From assembly GCA_913060595.1 (NCBI GenBank), contig CAJXSA010000018.1, positions 1 to 20,273 on the forward strand: 20,273 bases of DNA. Direction: 5' to 3'. Under the pieces are notes generated by a model. The model was not told where the DNA came from. It ran no database searches and saw nothing but the letters and a program-made list of their open reading frames with translations. Source of the DNA: an uncultured Ignavibacteria bacterium (GTDB lineage Bacteria > Bacteroidota > Ignavibacteria > SZUA-365). Positions 13,398 to 20,273 of the stretch are shown one piece after another; within the stretch, counting starts at the first letter, position 1, and each line of letters opens with the position of its first letter. The position numbers and the translations under genes are program-made.

Positions 13398-14792
13398 ATG
13401 TCCCTGCTCAAGAAAGTCCCGAATGTCTTTGTCATCGTCTTCGTGCTCATTCTTCTCGCCGCCGCGGCCACGTGGATCGTCCCCGGCGGCGCCTTCGAAC
13501 GGCATTACGAGGACGTGGGGGGGGTGACCCGCGAAGTGCTTGTCGACGGCTCCTTCCGCTACGGCGAGGCCGTGCCGCAATCCTACCAGGTGTTTACCGC
13601 CCCGATGGACGGTTTCCTGCGCCTCGCCGAAATCGTCGCGTTCATTTTCCTCGTCGGCGGCGCATTCTCCATTCTCAACGAAACCGGGGCCATCGCCGCG
13701 GGCACGGGACAGCTGGTGCGCAAGCTGCGGGGCAGGGAATTCCTGATCATTCCCATCGTCATGACGTTTTTCTCGCTCTTCGGCGCCGTGTTCGGCATGT
13801 GCGAGGAGGCCATGCCGTTCGTGCTGATTTTCGTTCCGCTCGCGCTCTCCCTCGGGTATGACTCCTTTGTCGGCGTCAGCCTGTCTTTCCTCGCCGCAGG
13901 CATCGGTTTTGCCGGGGCCTTCATCAATCCCTTCACGCTGCAGATCGCCCAGGGACTCGCGGGCGTGCCGCTGGTGTCCGGATGGGAATACCGCCTGCTG
14001 GTCTGGGTGCTGATCACGGCGTCGACCATCACCTGGGTGATGGTGTATGCCGCGCGCATTCGCAAGGATCCCACGCGATCGCTGATGTATGACCTCGACC
14101 GCGAACGGCGGAAGGAAATCGAGAAGAAGCAGGCGGAGCAGGGTTCCTTCACCATGCGGCATGCGCTGGCGCTTCTCATTCTCTTCGGCGGTGTCGTGGG
14201 AATGATCGTGGGCGTCACGCTGTACGGCTGGTACATCACCGAGCTTTCCGCGCTTTTCCTCGCGATGGGCGTGTTCTCGGGGGTGGTCACCGGACAGCGT
14301 CCCAATGATCTCGCCAAACACTTCATCATGGGAGTCAAGGACATGGCGAGCGCCGCCATGGTGGTGGGCTTTACCGGCGGCATTATCGTGATACTCGAAG
14401 ACGGACATATCCTCGACACCATTCTCTACGCCATGTCGCGTGTCACCTCGAGCATGCCGCGCATGCTGTCGGCCGATGCGATGTATGTCATGCAGATGAC
14501 GCTGAATTTCTTCATTCCCTCCGGATCCACGAAGGCCGCGCTGACCATGCCCATCATGGGACCGCTCGCCGATCTTTCGGGACTCACGCGGCAGACCGCC
14601 GTGCTGGCCTATCAGCTCGGCGACGGCTTCACGAACATGATCATTCCCACCTCGGGCGTGACCATCGGAACGCTGACCATGGCAAAAATCCCTTTCGAAC
14701 GCTGGTTCAAATGGCATCTCCCCATGCAGGTGTTCTTTTTCGTGCTGTCGCTTCTGCTCCTGATCTGGCCCGTGCTCACGCACTGGGAGTAG
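13398..14792 (+). CDS. YfcC/DcuC-family inner-membrane transporter
   Basis: This 464-residue polytopic protein belongs to the C4-dicarboxylate anaerobic carrier-like family that includes YfcC and basic amino-acid or peptide-linked carriers. Evidence is the opening KVPNVFVIVFVLILLAAAATWIVPGGAF, the conserved FSLFGAVFGMCEEAMPF, and the C-terminal signature FFIPSGSTKAALTMPIM and QLGDGFTNMIIPTSG. About 11-13 hydrophobic segments are visible with a basic cytoplasmic loop in the middle (about 220-255). Length is normal for the family. I chose ATG 13398 (GAGAGG 5 nt upstream); GTG 13392 is two codons longer and less likely. It follows the regulator by 13 bp and is surely cotranscribed. The substrate is unknown; YfcC relatives have been linked to acetate or amino-acid flux. 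Its 3' end overlaps the convergent methyltransferase gene by 17 bp. Confidence 0.92.
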   Translation: MSLLKKVPNVFVIVFVLILLAAAATWIVPGGAFERHYEDVGGVTREVLVDGSFRYGEAVPQSYQVFTAPMDGFLRLAEIVAFIFLVGGAFSILNETGAIAAGTGQLVRKLRGREFLIIPIVMTFFSLFGAVFGMCEEAMPFVLIFVPLALSLGYDSFVGVSLSFLAAGIGFAGAFINPFTLQIAQGLAGVPLVSGWEYRLLVWVLITASTITWVMVYAARIRKDPTRSLMYDLDRERRKEIEKKQAEQGSFTMRHALALLILFGGVVGMIVGVTLYGWYITELSALFLAMGVFSGVVTGQRPNDLAKHFIMGVKDMASAAMVVGFTGGIIVILEDGHILDTILYAMSRVTSSMPRMLSADAMYVMQMTLNFFIPSGSTKAALTMPIMGPLADLSGLTRQTAVLAYQLGDGFTNMIIPTSGVTIGTLTMAKIPFERWFKWHLPMQVFFFVLSLLLLIWPVLTHWE

Positions 14793-15462
14793 CGCGCAGC
14801 AGCAGGACGATGCGGCGCTCGAAAGGAAGAGGGAGCCATCGAAGCAGGTGCGTGAGCGGGGCGCTCAGGGAGAAGGAAAGGGGAAGAAGATGCAAGCAGC
14901 GAAAATGCGTCAGCCAGGGCCCCCCGGTGACGCGCAGAGTGGCCGGTGCGAAGCCGGTGATGTCTTTCCATCTGTGATTGTGCCAGTCGGATGACGGCGT
15001 GACGCTGCCGGTCAGACGGCTGCCGCCGAGAAAGGCGAGCGTTCCTCCCGGGCGCAGGTGACCGGCGAGCTGACGGAGCGTTTCACGCACCTGTTCCAGG
15101 TCCTCAGTATTGGCAGGACTGAAACCGAAGGCGAATACGAGATCGAAACGCGTGCCCTCCGGCAGGGATGCAAGAGCGTCGCCCTGCATGAAACGCAGCT
15201 GCGGGTGCCGTTGCCGCGCCGTCTCTATCGCCGTTGTGCTGATGTCGATGCCCGTGACATCATAGCCCAGCTCCGAGAACGCGGCGCTGTAATATCCCGT
15301 GGCGCAGCCGACGTCGAGCACGCGGGCACCCGGCGGCAGGCCGATTTTCCTGCTGAGCGCCGCAAGGACGCTGCGCGTGACTGCGGGAGAATAGTGCGGA
15401 AAATCTCCGTCCCGGTAAAAGGCGTCATAGTACGCCGCGATATTCCGCTGCGGTGGATTCAC
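14776..15462 (-). CDS. Class I SAM-dependent methyltransferase
   Basis: This 228-residue protein has the Rossmann methyltransferase core: motif I VLDVGCATGYYSAAF (48-62), the acidic end of strand 2 in VTGIDIS (Asp73), motif III MQGDALASLPEGTRFDLVFAFG, and LRPGGTLAFLG. It resembles methyltransf_11/25 proteins; no substrate can be assigned. The C-terminal about 60 residues are hydrophobic and basic (FRCLHLLPLSFSLSAPLTHLLRW cut short here by length), perhaps a membrane-associating helix pair. It starts with GTG; an in-frame TGA lies 9 codons upstream and no Shine-Dalgarno sequence is visible. It converges on the transporter gene with a 17-bp tail overlap and diverges from the next gene over a 107-bp gap in which I see no convincing promoter. 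Confidence 0.87.
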   Translation of the reverse strand: MNPPQRNIAAYYDAFYRDGDFPHYSPAVTRSVLAALSRKIGLPPGARVLDVGCATGYYSAAFSELGYDVTGIDISTTAIETARQRHPQLRFMQGDALASLPEGTRFDLVFAFGFSPANTEDLEQVRETLRQLAGHLRPGGTLAFLGGSRLTGSVTPSSDWHNHRWKDITGFAPATLRVTGGPWLTHFRCLHLLPLSFSLSAPLTHLLRWLPLPFERRIVLLLRATPSA

Positions 15463-15569
15463 GGGAAAAAGATACGGAATTTGTCTCTGACGCTGTCACA
15501 ATTTCACGGCCGCACGTGTCCTCGCTGCACAGAACGTCACCGCATTCATCCATCGCTTCGAACAGGGCC

Positions 15570-17078
15570 ATGCGTATACTGTCACTGCTCGTTCTTGCGC
15601 TCATCGTCTGCTGCGGAACCGTCACCGGGCAGACTGCGTCCGGGAACGATGGTCTCCCGCGTGTCGGCACGCTGATTGACCGCAGCGAACTCGAGTACTT
15701 CCATCTCTTTGCCTTCAACGAGGGACTTGAGATGGTCTGGGTCGGTGTGCGGAACACGGCGGGCCAGCAGCTGACGCTGACCTCTGACGGGGCGGAAAGC
15801 ATCGTGCGGCTCGATACGCTGCAGCGTGCGGTGCTCGAAGAGTGGCTGCGGTCGTTCGAGACCATCTGCGCATCGGGGATGACGACCGCACGGTACTTCG
15901 CAGATTCGACGCGGCCGCTGCTGACACGGGCCGCAGGCCGTCTCGTGCATGCCGGCATGCTTCCGGAACAGCCGCCACGGCTCTCCGGCTGTCCGTCGGT
16001 CTCGATGCTGTTCCGCGACGGAACACGGGCCGAGGGACATGTGCTCGCGATGCGGGATTCCCTCATCGCTTTCGTTGAAGGCGCGCCGCGGCCGCTGCGA
16101 TCCCACCGAGGCGTTTCCATACGGCATGTCACGGAAATCGACTCCGTTCTGACAGTGCACAGTGTGACATCGATACCTCATCGCGTCACGTACTGGCTGC
16201 TGGGAGGCATGGCCGGCATGCTCATCGTGAGCGAGGCGTCGCGCAACAGTTCGGAAGGACCGGGGGGAAGCGGGAGTCCGCCCGCGTCACTGCCCGGGGG
16301 AATGATCCTGGGGGGACTGCTGGGCTGGGTCACGTCGCTGGCAGGCAATGTCGACACACCGGGCTTCCGACCCGACGATGTTTCCCTCGCAGATCTGCGT
16401 GAGGCGCTCACACCGTATGACTGTCTCGGTCCCGTGGCGCCGGAGGTCTTCGATGCCATGCAGCGTTCTGTCCGTCCCCGCTATGCGCGCCGTCCCGCGA
16501 ATGACAAGCCCGTCGGCCCCGTTTCTGTGCGCTGGGAGGCGCCGCTTTCCATCGGACTCGAGAGCAACGTTCATGTCTACGGCGTCAAGAGCCGGCCCTT
16601 CGGTGTTCTCCCCGGCCTGGCGCTGTCCCTGCAGCTGCCGCTCTTGCGCGGCGAGGGGCATGCGCTCACGCTCGCGCTGCGGGGCATGGCAGGGATATTA
16701 TATCGCGGGGGCGGAGCGTACGTCCGCTACAGGCAGTCTGCGCTGCTGCGTTTCTTCGCCGGATTCGAATACATCCGCATCACCGACGATCTCAGCACGT
16801 ACACGGTGTCGACCATGAGCCGCTACGTGAAATATGAATCGTATTATGAGAAGGATACGTGGCAGCAGCAGAGCTTCCTTGCCGTGGGCATCGACATCCC
16901 GCTCATCACATCGTATCTCACGCTGCAATATCGGCATGTGCTCGAACCCGCCCTCGTCGTCGCGGAGACGCGAAGCAGCTACGATACCGGTTACGTCACG
17001 AACCTGAATGCGCCCGTCGGCTTCGGCGGCTTTGCCGTGGCATTAACCGCACCGTTCTCGCTGCGTGATTTCTTCTGA
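15570..17078 (+). CDS. Exported protein of unknown function, probable outer-membrane beta-barrel
   Basis: I do not recognise this 502-residue protein. It opens with a signal peptide (residues 1-20, MRILSLLVLALIVCCGTVTG); the cysteines lack a proper lipobox. Residues about 130-190 contain a small beta motif (SVSMLFRDGTRAEGHVLAMRD). Residues about 205-255 hold two Gly-rich hydrophobic stretches (YWLLGGMAGMLIV and GGMILGGLLGWVTSLAG) separated by a Gly/Ser/Pro linker. From about 310 onward alternating aromatic beta strands run to a terminal Phe (FSLRDFF), which is typical of outer-membrane barrels. I chose ATG 15570 over an in-frame start at 15453, because the signal peptide begins there and the longer form would overlap the methyltransferase start. 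The ribosome binding site is weak (CAGGG). Confidence 0.75.
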   Translation: MRILSLLVLALIVCCGTVTGQTASGNDGLPRVGTLIDRSELEYFHLFAFNEGLEMVWVGVRNTAGQQLTLTSDGAESIVRLDTLQRAVLEEWLRSFETICASGMTTARYFADSTRPLLTRAAGRLVHAGMLPEQPPRLSGCPSVSMLFRDGTRAEGHVLAMRDSLIAFVEGAPRPLRSHRGVSIRHVTEIDSVLTVHSVTSIPHRVTYWLLGGMAGMLIVSEASRNSSEGPGGSGSPPASLPGGMILGGLLGWVTSLAGNVDTPGFRPDDVSLADLREALTPYDCLGPVAPEVFDAMQRSVRPRYARRPANDKPVGPVSVRWEAPLSIGLESNVHVYGVKSRPFGVLPGLALSLQLPLLRGEGHALTLALRGMAGILYRGGGAYVRYRQSALLRFFAGFEYIRITDDLSTYTVSTMSRYVKYESYYEKDTWQQQSFLAVGIDIPLITSYLTLQYRHVLEPALVVAETRSSYDTGYVTNLNAPVGFGGFAVALTAPFSLRDFF

Positions 17079-17175
17079 TCCTCTCACAGTCGCAGAAATC
17101 CCTCCGAATATCGTATCTTTTTTCTGCCCCCGGGCGTTCCATTTTCCTCCTCCCACATTTTCTCACGGGACTGCC
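17079..17175. other. Intergenic gap before the BNR-repeat gene
   Basis: This 97-bp gap is pyrimidine-rich on the plus strand (TCTTTTTTCTGCCCCC and CCTCCTCCCAC). I see no hairpin-plus-T-run terminator and no convincing -35/-10 or -24/-12 promoter. Transcription of the BNR-repeat gene may continue from the gene upstream. Confidence 0.4.
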
Positions 17176-20100
17176 ATGAAGTATCTGCTCCACACTCTTT
17201 TCCTCCTTCTGTTCCTTTTTTCCGCTCCCCAGGCGCTTCTCGCACAGGACGATGATGACAACGGCGATGAGAAAAGCACGCTGACGTCTTCTCTCCTCGG
17301 GGGATTGAAATTTCGCAATATCGGTCCGGCGCTTCCTTCGGGACGCATCATCGACCTGGTCGTCAACCCCGAGAACCATGCGGAATATTTCGTCGCTGTC
17401 GCTTCCGGCGGGGTCTGGAAAACCACGAACGATGGTATTTCCTTCACGCCGGTATTCGACGGTGAGAACTCCTATTCCATCGGCTGCGTCACGCTCGATC
17501 CCAACAATCCCCACACCGTCTGGGTGGGCAGCGGGGAGAACAACAGTCAGCGGTCGGTTTCCTACGGTGACGGGATTTACCGCTCGACGGACGGCGGGAA
17601 AAGCTGGAAGAACATGGGACTCCGCGCGTCGGAGCATATCGGCAAAATCGTGATCGATCCCACGGACAGCCGCGTCATGTACGTGGCCGCACAGGGGCCG
17701 CTCTGGGGACCGGGCGGAGATCGCGGACTGTACAAGAGCACCGACGCGGGTGCGAGTTGGGAGGCCGTCCTGACCATCTCCGAGAACACGGGCGTCACGG
17801 ATATCGTGATGGATCCCCGCGACAGCCAGGTGCTGTACGCGGCCTCATACCAGCGCCGCCGGCATGTGTGGACACTGATCAACGGCGGTCCCGAGAGCAT
17901 GATTTTCAAAAGCACGGATGCGGGCGCCTCCTGGGACACGCTGCGCAGCGGACTCCCCGGCGGCGACCTGGGACGCATCGGCCTCGCGATTTCTCCCGCA
18001 AATCCGGATTATCTCTACGCAATCATCGAAGCGAAAAAGGGCGGGGTGTTCCGCAGCACCAACCGGGGCGCCAGCTGGGAGAAACGGGGTGATTACCAGT
18101 CGCGCAGCGCACAGTATTACAGCGAACTCGTCTGTGATCCCTGCGATCCCGACAAGGTCTACTCGCTCGACACATACACGCGGGTGAGCGAGGACGGTTT
18201 CAAGACGAACCGGCGGCTCGGCAACAGGCATCGTCACGTGGACGATCACGCGCTGTGGATCAATCCGGACAACACGGACCATCTCCTCATCGGTGGCGAC
18301 GGCGGTGTGTACGACAGTTACGACGGAGGCGCGCACTGGCGCTATAAGTCGAATCTTCCCGTGACGCAGTTTTACCGTGTTTCCGTGGACAATGCCGAGC
18401 CCTTTTACAACGTGTACGGGGGGACGCAGGACAATCAGAGTCTCGGCGGCCCCTCTCGGACGGTGAACAAAGACGGCATTTTCAACGAGGACTGGATTTA
18501 CACGAACGGGGGCGACGGTTTCGAATCGCAGATCGATCCCGAAGATCCGAACATCGTCTACGCACAGTCCCAGTACGGCTTTCTCGTGCGCTTCGACAAG
18601 CGCAGCGGTGAGAAGCTCGGCATACAGCCGCAGCCCGGCCCCGATGAGGACCCGTACAGGTGGAACTGGGATTCCCCGCTGCTCATCAGTCCGCACAAAT
18701 CCACACGGCTGTATTTTGCCGCCAACAAGCTGTTCCGCAGTGAAGATCGGGGCAACAGCTGGACCGCGGTCAGTCCGGATCTCACCCGTCAGATCGACCG
18801 CAACACCCTGCCTGTCATGGGCAAGGTGTGGGGGCCGGAAGCCATTGCGAAAAACGCTTCCACGTCGCTGTACGGCACCATCGTCGCGCTGGACGAATCC
18901 CCTCTGCAGGAAGGACTGCTGTATGTCGGCACGGATGACGGTCTTATACAGGTCAGCGAGGACGGCGGGACGACATGGCGGAAAATCGAATCCGTTCCCG
19001 GCGTTCCCGCACGGACATACGTCAGTTTCCTGCATTGCTCCACGCATGACGCCAATACCGTGTACGCCGCGTTCGACAACCATAAAATGGCGGATTTCAA
19101 ACCCTATGTCTACCGCAGCACCGACCGGGGGAAAAGCTGGGTGGCCATCGGCGGCGGACTGCCGGAGAACGGTCCCGTGTATGCAGTCGCGGAGGATCAT
19201 GTCGATGCCGCGCTGCTGTTCGTGGGAAGCGAGTTCGGCGTGCATGCCAGCACGGACGGCGGCACTGCCTGGGTGCGTTTGAAATCGGGTCTGCCCACGA
19301 TCGCGGTCAAGGACCTCACCATACAGCGTCGTGAGAACGACCTGGTCCTCGGCACCTTCGGGCGCGGTTTCTACGTTCTCGACGACTATACGCCGCTGCG
19401 TGATATGGATGCCGGGCTTCTCTCGCAGGAAGCGCACATTTTCCCGGTCAAGGATGCGCTCATGTTCATCGAGGCGACGCATCGCGGCGTGCACTCCCAG
19501 GGAGAGACCTTCTTCACCGCCGACAATCCGCCGTTCGGTGCGACGTTCACCTACTATCTGAAAGAGAGCATCAAGACGCGGAAACAGCAGCGACTTGCAG
19601 AGGAGAAGAAATTGCGCAAGGACGGCAAGACGCCCCCGTATCCGGACTGGGAGCAGCTGCGTGCAGAGGACAACGAGATGAAACCGTATCTGCTGTTCAC
19701 CATTCGCGATGCACAGGGTGATGTCGTCCGCAAGCTGCAGGCACCCGCGAAGAAAGGTGTGCAGCGCCTGACGTGGGATCTGCGCTTTCCGAGCCGATCC
19801 CCGGTCGGGAAAAAGACGGACATCAACAAGGCGAACGGATTGCTCGTGCTTCCGGGACAGTACACGGTGGAGATGGCTGCGGGCGTCGACGGTGTCGAGC
19901 GGCGCGTGGCGGCCCCCGTTCCGTTCACCGCCCGCGTGCTTGACAACACCACGCTGCCTGCGGCCGACCGCAGCGCGCTCGTCGCCTTCCAGCAGCGTCT
20001 CGCAGAAATTCAGCGCGTGACACTCGGCGTGCAGCGCTACGCCGCTGAGGTCAACGAGCGCCTGCAGGTCGTCGAGAAAGCGCTGCAGGTAACTCCCGAC

Positions 20101-20273
20101 GCCGGTGAGGCGCTGCTGAAAACGTGGACCGGTCTGCGTGCGCGCATGCTCGACATCGACCGCAGACTCAACGGTGACAATACCATAAGCTCACGAAACG
20201 GCAGCACGGGCAAAGCGATCGTCAATCGCATCCAGTACCTGATGTACTTCATCTATCGCTCGACCTCGGCACC
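17176..20273 (+). CDS. Large secreted BNR/Asp-box (sortilin-like) beta-propeller protein, 3' end cut
   Basis: About 1032 codons lie in the window and the stop is beyond the right edge. A signal peptide (1-23, ending ALLAQ) is followed by an acidic stretch. The body carries about ten Asp-box-like motifs of the form S-x-D-x-G-x-x-W: YRSTDGGKSW, YKSTDAGASW, FKSTDAGASW, FRSTNRGASW, YDSYDGGAHW, FRSEDRGNSW, VSEDGGTTW, YRSTDRGKSW and ASTDGGTAW among them. This indicates one or two multi-bladed beta-propellers (VPS10/sortilin-like fold) over residues about 45-740. From about 790 on there is a beta-sandwich-like part and a helical region. Relatives in Bacteroidota are often named glycosyl hydrolases, but Asp-boxes are structural and no sialidase active-site set is visible. 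It is probably periplasmic or surface-exposed. The ATG has only a weak GGGA upstream. Confidence 0.9.
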   Translation, partial: MKYLLHTLFLLLFLFSAPQALLAQDDDDNGDEKSTLTSSLLGGLKFRNIGPALPSGRIIDLVVNPENHAEYFVAVASGGVWKTTNDGISFTPVFDGENSYSIGCVTLDPNNPHTVWVGSGENNSQRSVSYGDGIYRSTDGGKSWKNMGLRASEHIGKIVIDPTDSRVMYVAAQGPLWGPGGDRGLYKSTDAGASWEAVLTISENTGVTDIVMDPRDSQVLYAASYQRRRHVWTLINGGPESMIFKSTDAGASWDTLRSGLPGGDLGRIGLAISPANPDYLYAIIEAKKGGVFRSTNRGASWEKRGDYQSRSAQYYSELVCDPCDPDKVYSLDTYTRVSEDGFKTNRRLGNRHRHVDDHALWINPDNTDHLLIGGDGGVYDSYDGGAHWRYKSNLPVTQFYRVSVDNAEPFYNVYGGTQDNQSLGGPSRTVNKDGIFNEDWIYTNGGDGFESQIDPEDPNIVYAQSQYGFLVRFDKRSGEKLGIQPQPGPDEDPYRWNWDSPLLISPHKSTRLYFAANKLFRSEDRGNSWTAVSPDLTRQIDRNTLPVMGKVWGPEAIAKNASTSLYGTIVALDESPLQEGLLYVGTDDGLIQVSEDGGTTWRKIESVPGVPARTYVSFLHCSTHDANTVYAAFDNHKMADFKPYVYRSTDRGKSWVAIGGGLPENGPVYAVAEDHVDAALLFVGSEFGVHASTDGGTAWVRLKSGLPTIAVKDLTIQRRENDLVLGTFGRGFYVLDDYTPLRDMDAGLLSQEAHIFPVKDALMFIEATHRGVHSQGETFFTADNPPFGATFTYYLKESIKTRKQQRLAEEKKLRKDGKTPPYPDWEQLRAEDNEMKPYLLFTIRDAQGDVVRKLQAPAKKGVQRLTWDLRFPSRSPVGKKTDINKANGLLVLPGQYTVEMAAGVDGVERRVAAPVPFTARVLDNTTLPAADRSALVAFQQRLAEIQRVTLGVQRYAAEVNERLQVVEKALQVTPDAGEALLKTWTGLRARMLDIDRRLNGDNTISSRNGSTGKAIVNRIQYLMYFIYRSTSA

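Noticed and set aside
13275..14783. Open frame of 502 codons on the minus strand
   Set aside because: It is a His/Gly/Glu/Arg-rich shadow of the YfcC-type transporter, with no recognisable fold.
15480..15505. Short TGAC-GCT-GTCA palindrome between the methyltransferase and the exported protein
   Set aside because: The arms are only 4 bp and no promoter is visible nearby, so it is likely chance.
17845..19494. Open frame of 549 codons on the minus strand
   Set aside because: It is antisense to the BNR-repeat gene; the plus-strand frame has a signal peptide and repeated Asp-boxes and is clearly the real one.
17176..20273. Sialidase activity for the BNR-repeat protein
   Set aside because: Asp-boxes are structural; I could not see the arginine triad or other catalytic residues of sialidases.

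Overview
The window reads as chromosomal DNA of a GC-rich (roughly 60 %, by eye) Gram-negative bacterium of the Bacteroidota/Ignavibacteriota/Kapabacteria (FCB) neighbourhood. The main pointer is a secreted protein (2843-4195) with a 'NPLPVELEHF' segment followed by a fibronectin-like stretch and a C-terminal domain resembling type IX secretion sorting domains. A large BNR-repeat protein of a kind common in that group, outer-membrane proteins and sigma-54 regulation agree. This placement is inference. I saw no rRNA, tRNA, insertion sequence, phage gene or CRISPR array.

Layout. (1) 1-2787, minus strand: an efflux operon of a TetR regulator, a TolC-type outer-membrane channel and a HlyD-type adaptor that runs off the left edge. 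It has a clear sigma-70-type promoter with a perfect 7+7 bp inverted repeat just after the predicted start site, which suggests autorepression. (2) 2843-4195, minus: a T9SS-type secreted protein. (3) 4259-11619, minus: a seven-gene operon, in transcription order a membrane-anchored GcvH-like protein, a four-cluster ferredoxin with a C-terminal membrane segment, a NrfD/HybB-type quinone-interacting membrane protein, a second GcvH-like protein with an N-terminal Cys motif, a sensor kinase with a periplasmic CxxCH motif, a sigma-54 response regulator and an archaemetzincin protease. A near-consensus -24/-12 promoter lies in front of it. (4) 11538-11953: a 416-bp divergent regulatory region rich in inverted repeats. 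(5) 11954-14792, plus: a second sigma-54-type regulator with altered GAFTGA and sensor II motifs, then a YfcC/DcuC-family transporter. (6) 14776-15462, minus: a class I methyltransferase. (7) 15570-20273, plus: an unrecognised exported, probably outer-membrane protein, and a >1000-residue BNR-repeat secreted protein cut by the right edge.

The most interesting part is region 3. It combines a membrane electron-transfer pair (FeS protein plus NrfD) with no catalytic molybdenum subunit, two paralogous GcvH-like proteins that have both lost the lipoyl lysine, a possible heme-bearing kinase, its sigma-54 activator and a metalloprotease. The sigma-54 promoter and cotranscribed activator suggest a self-amplifying circuit: the kinase senses redox state or a ligand at the periplasmic face, phosphorylates the regulator, and the regulator switches on the operon that encodes them all. 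The substrate and purpose are not evident from sequence.
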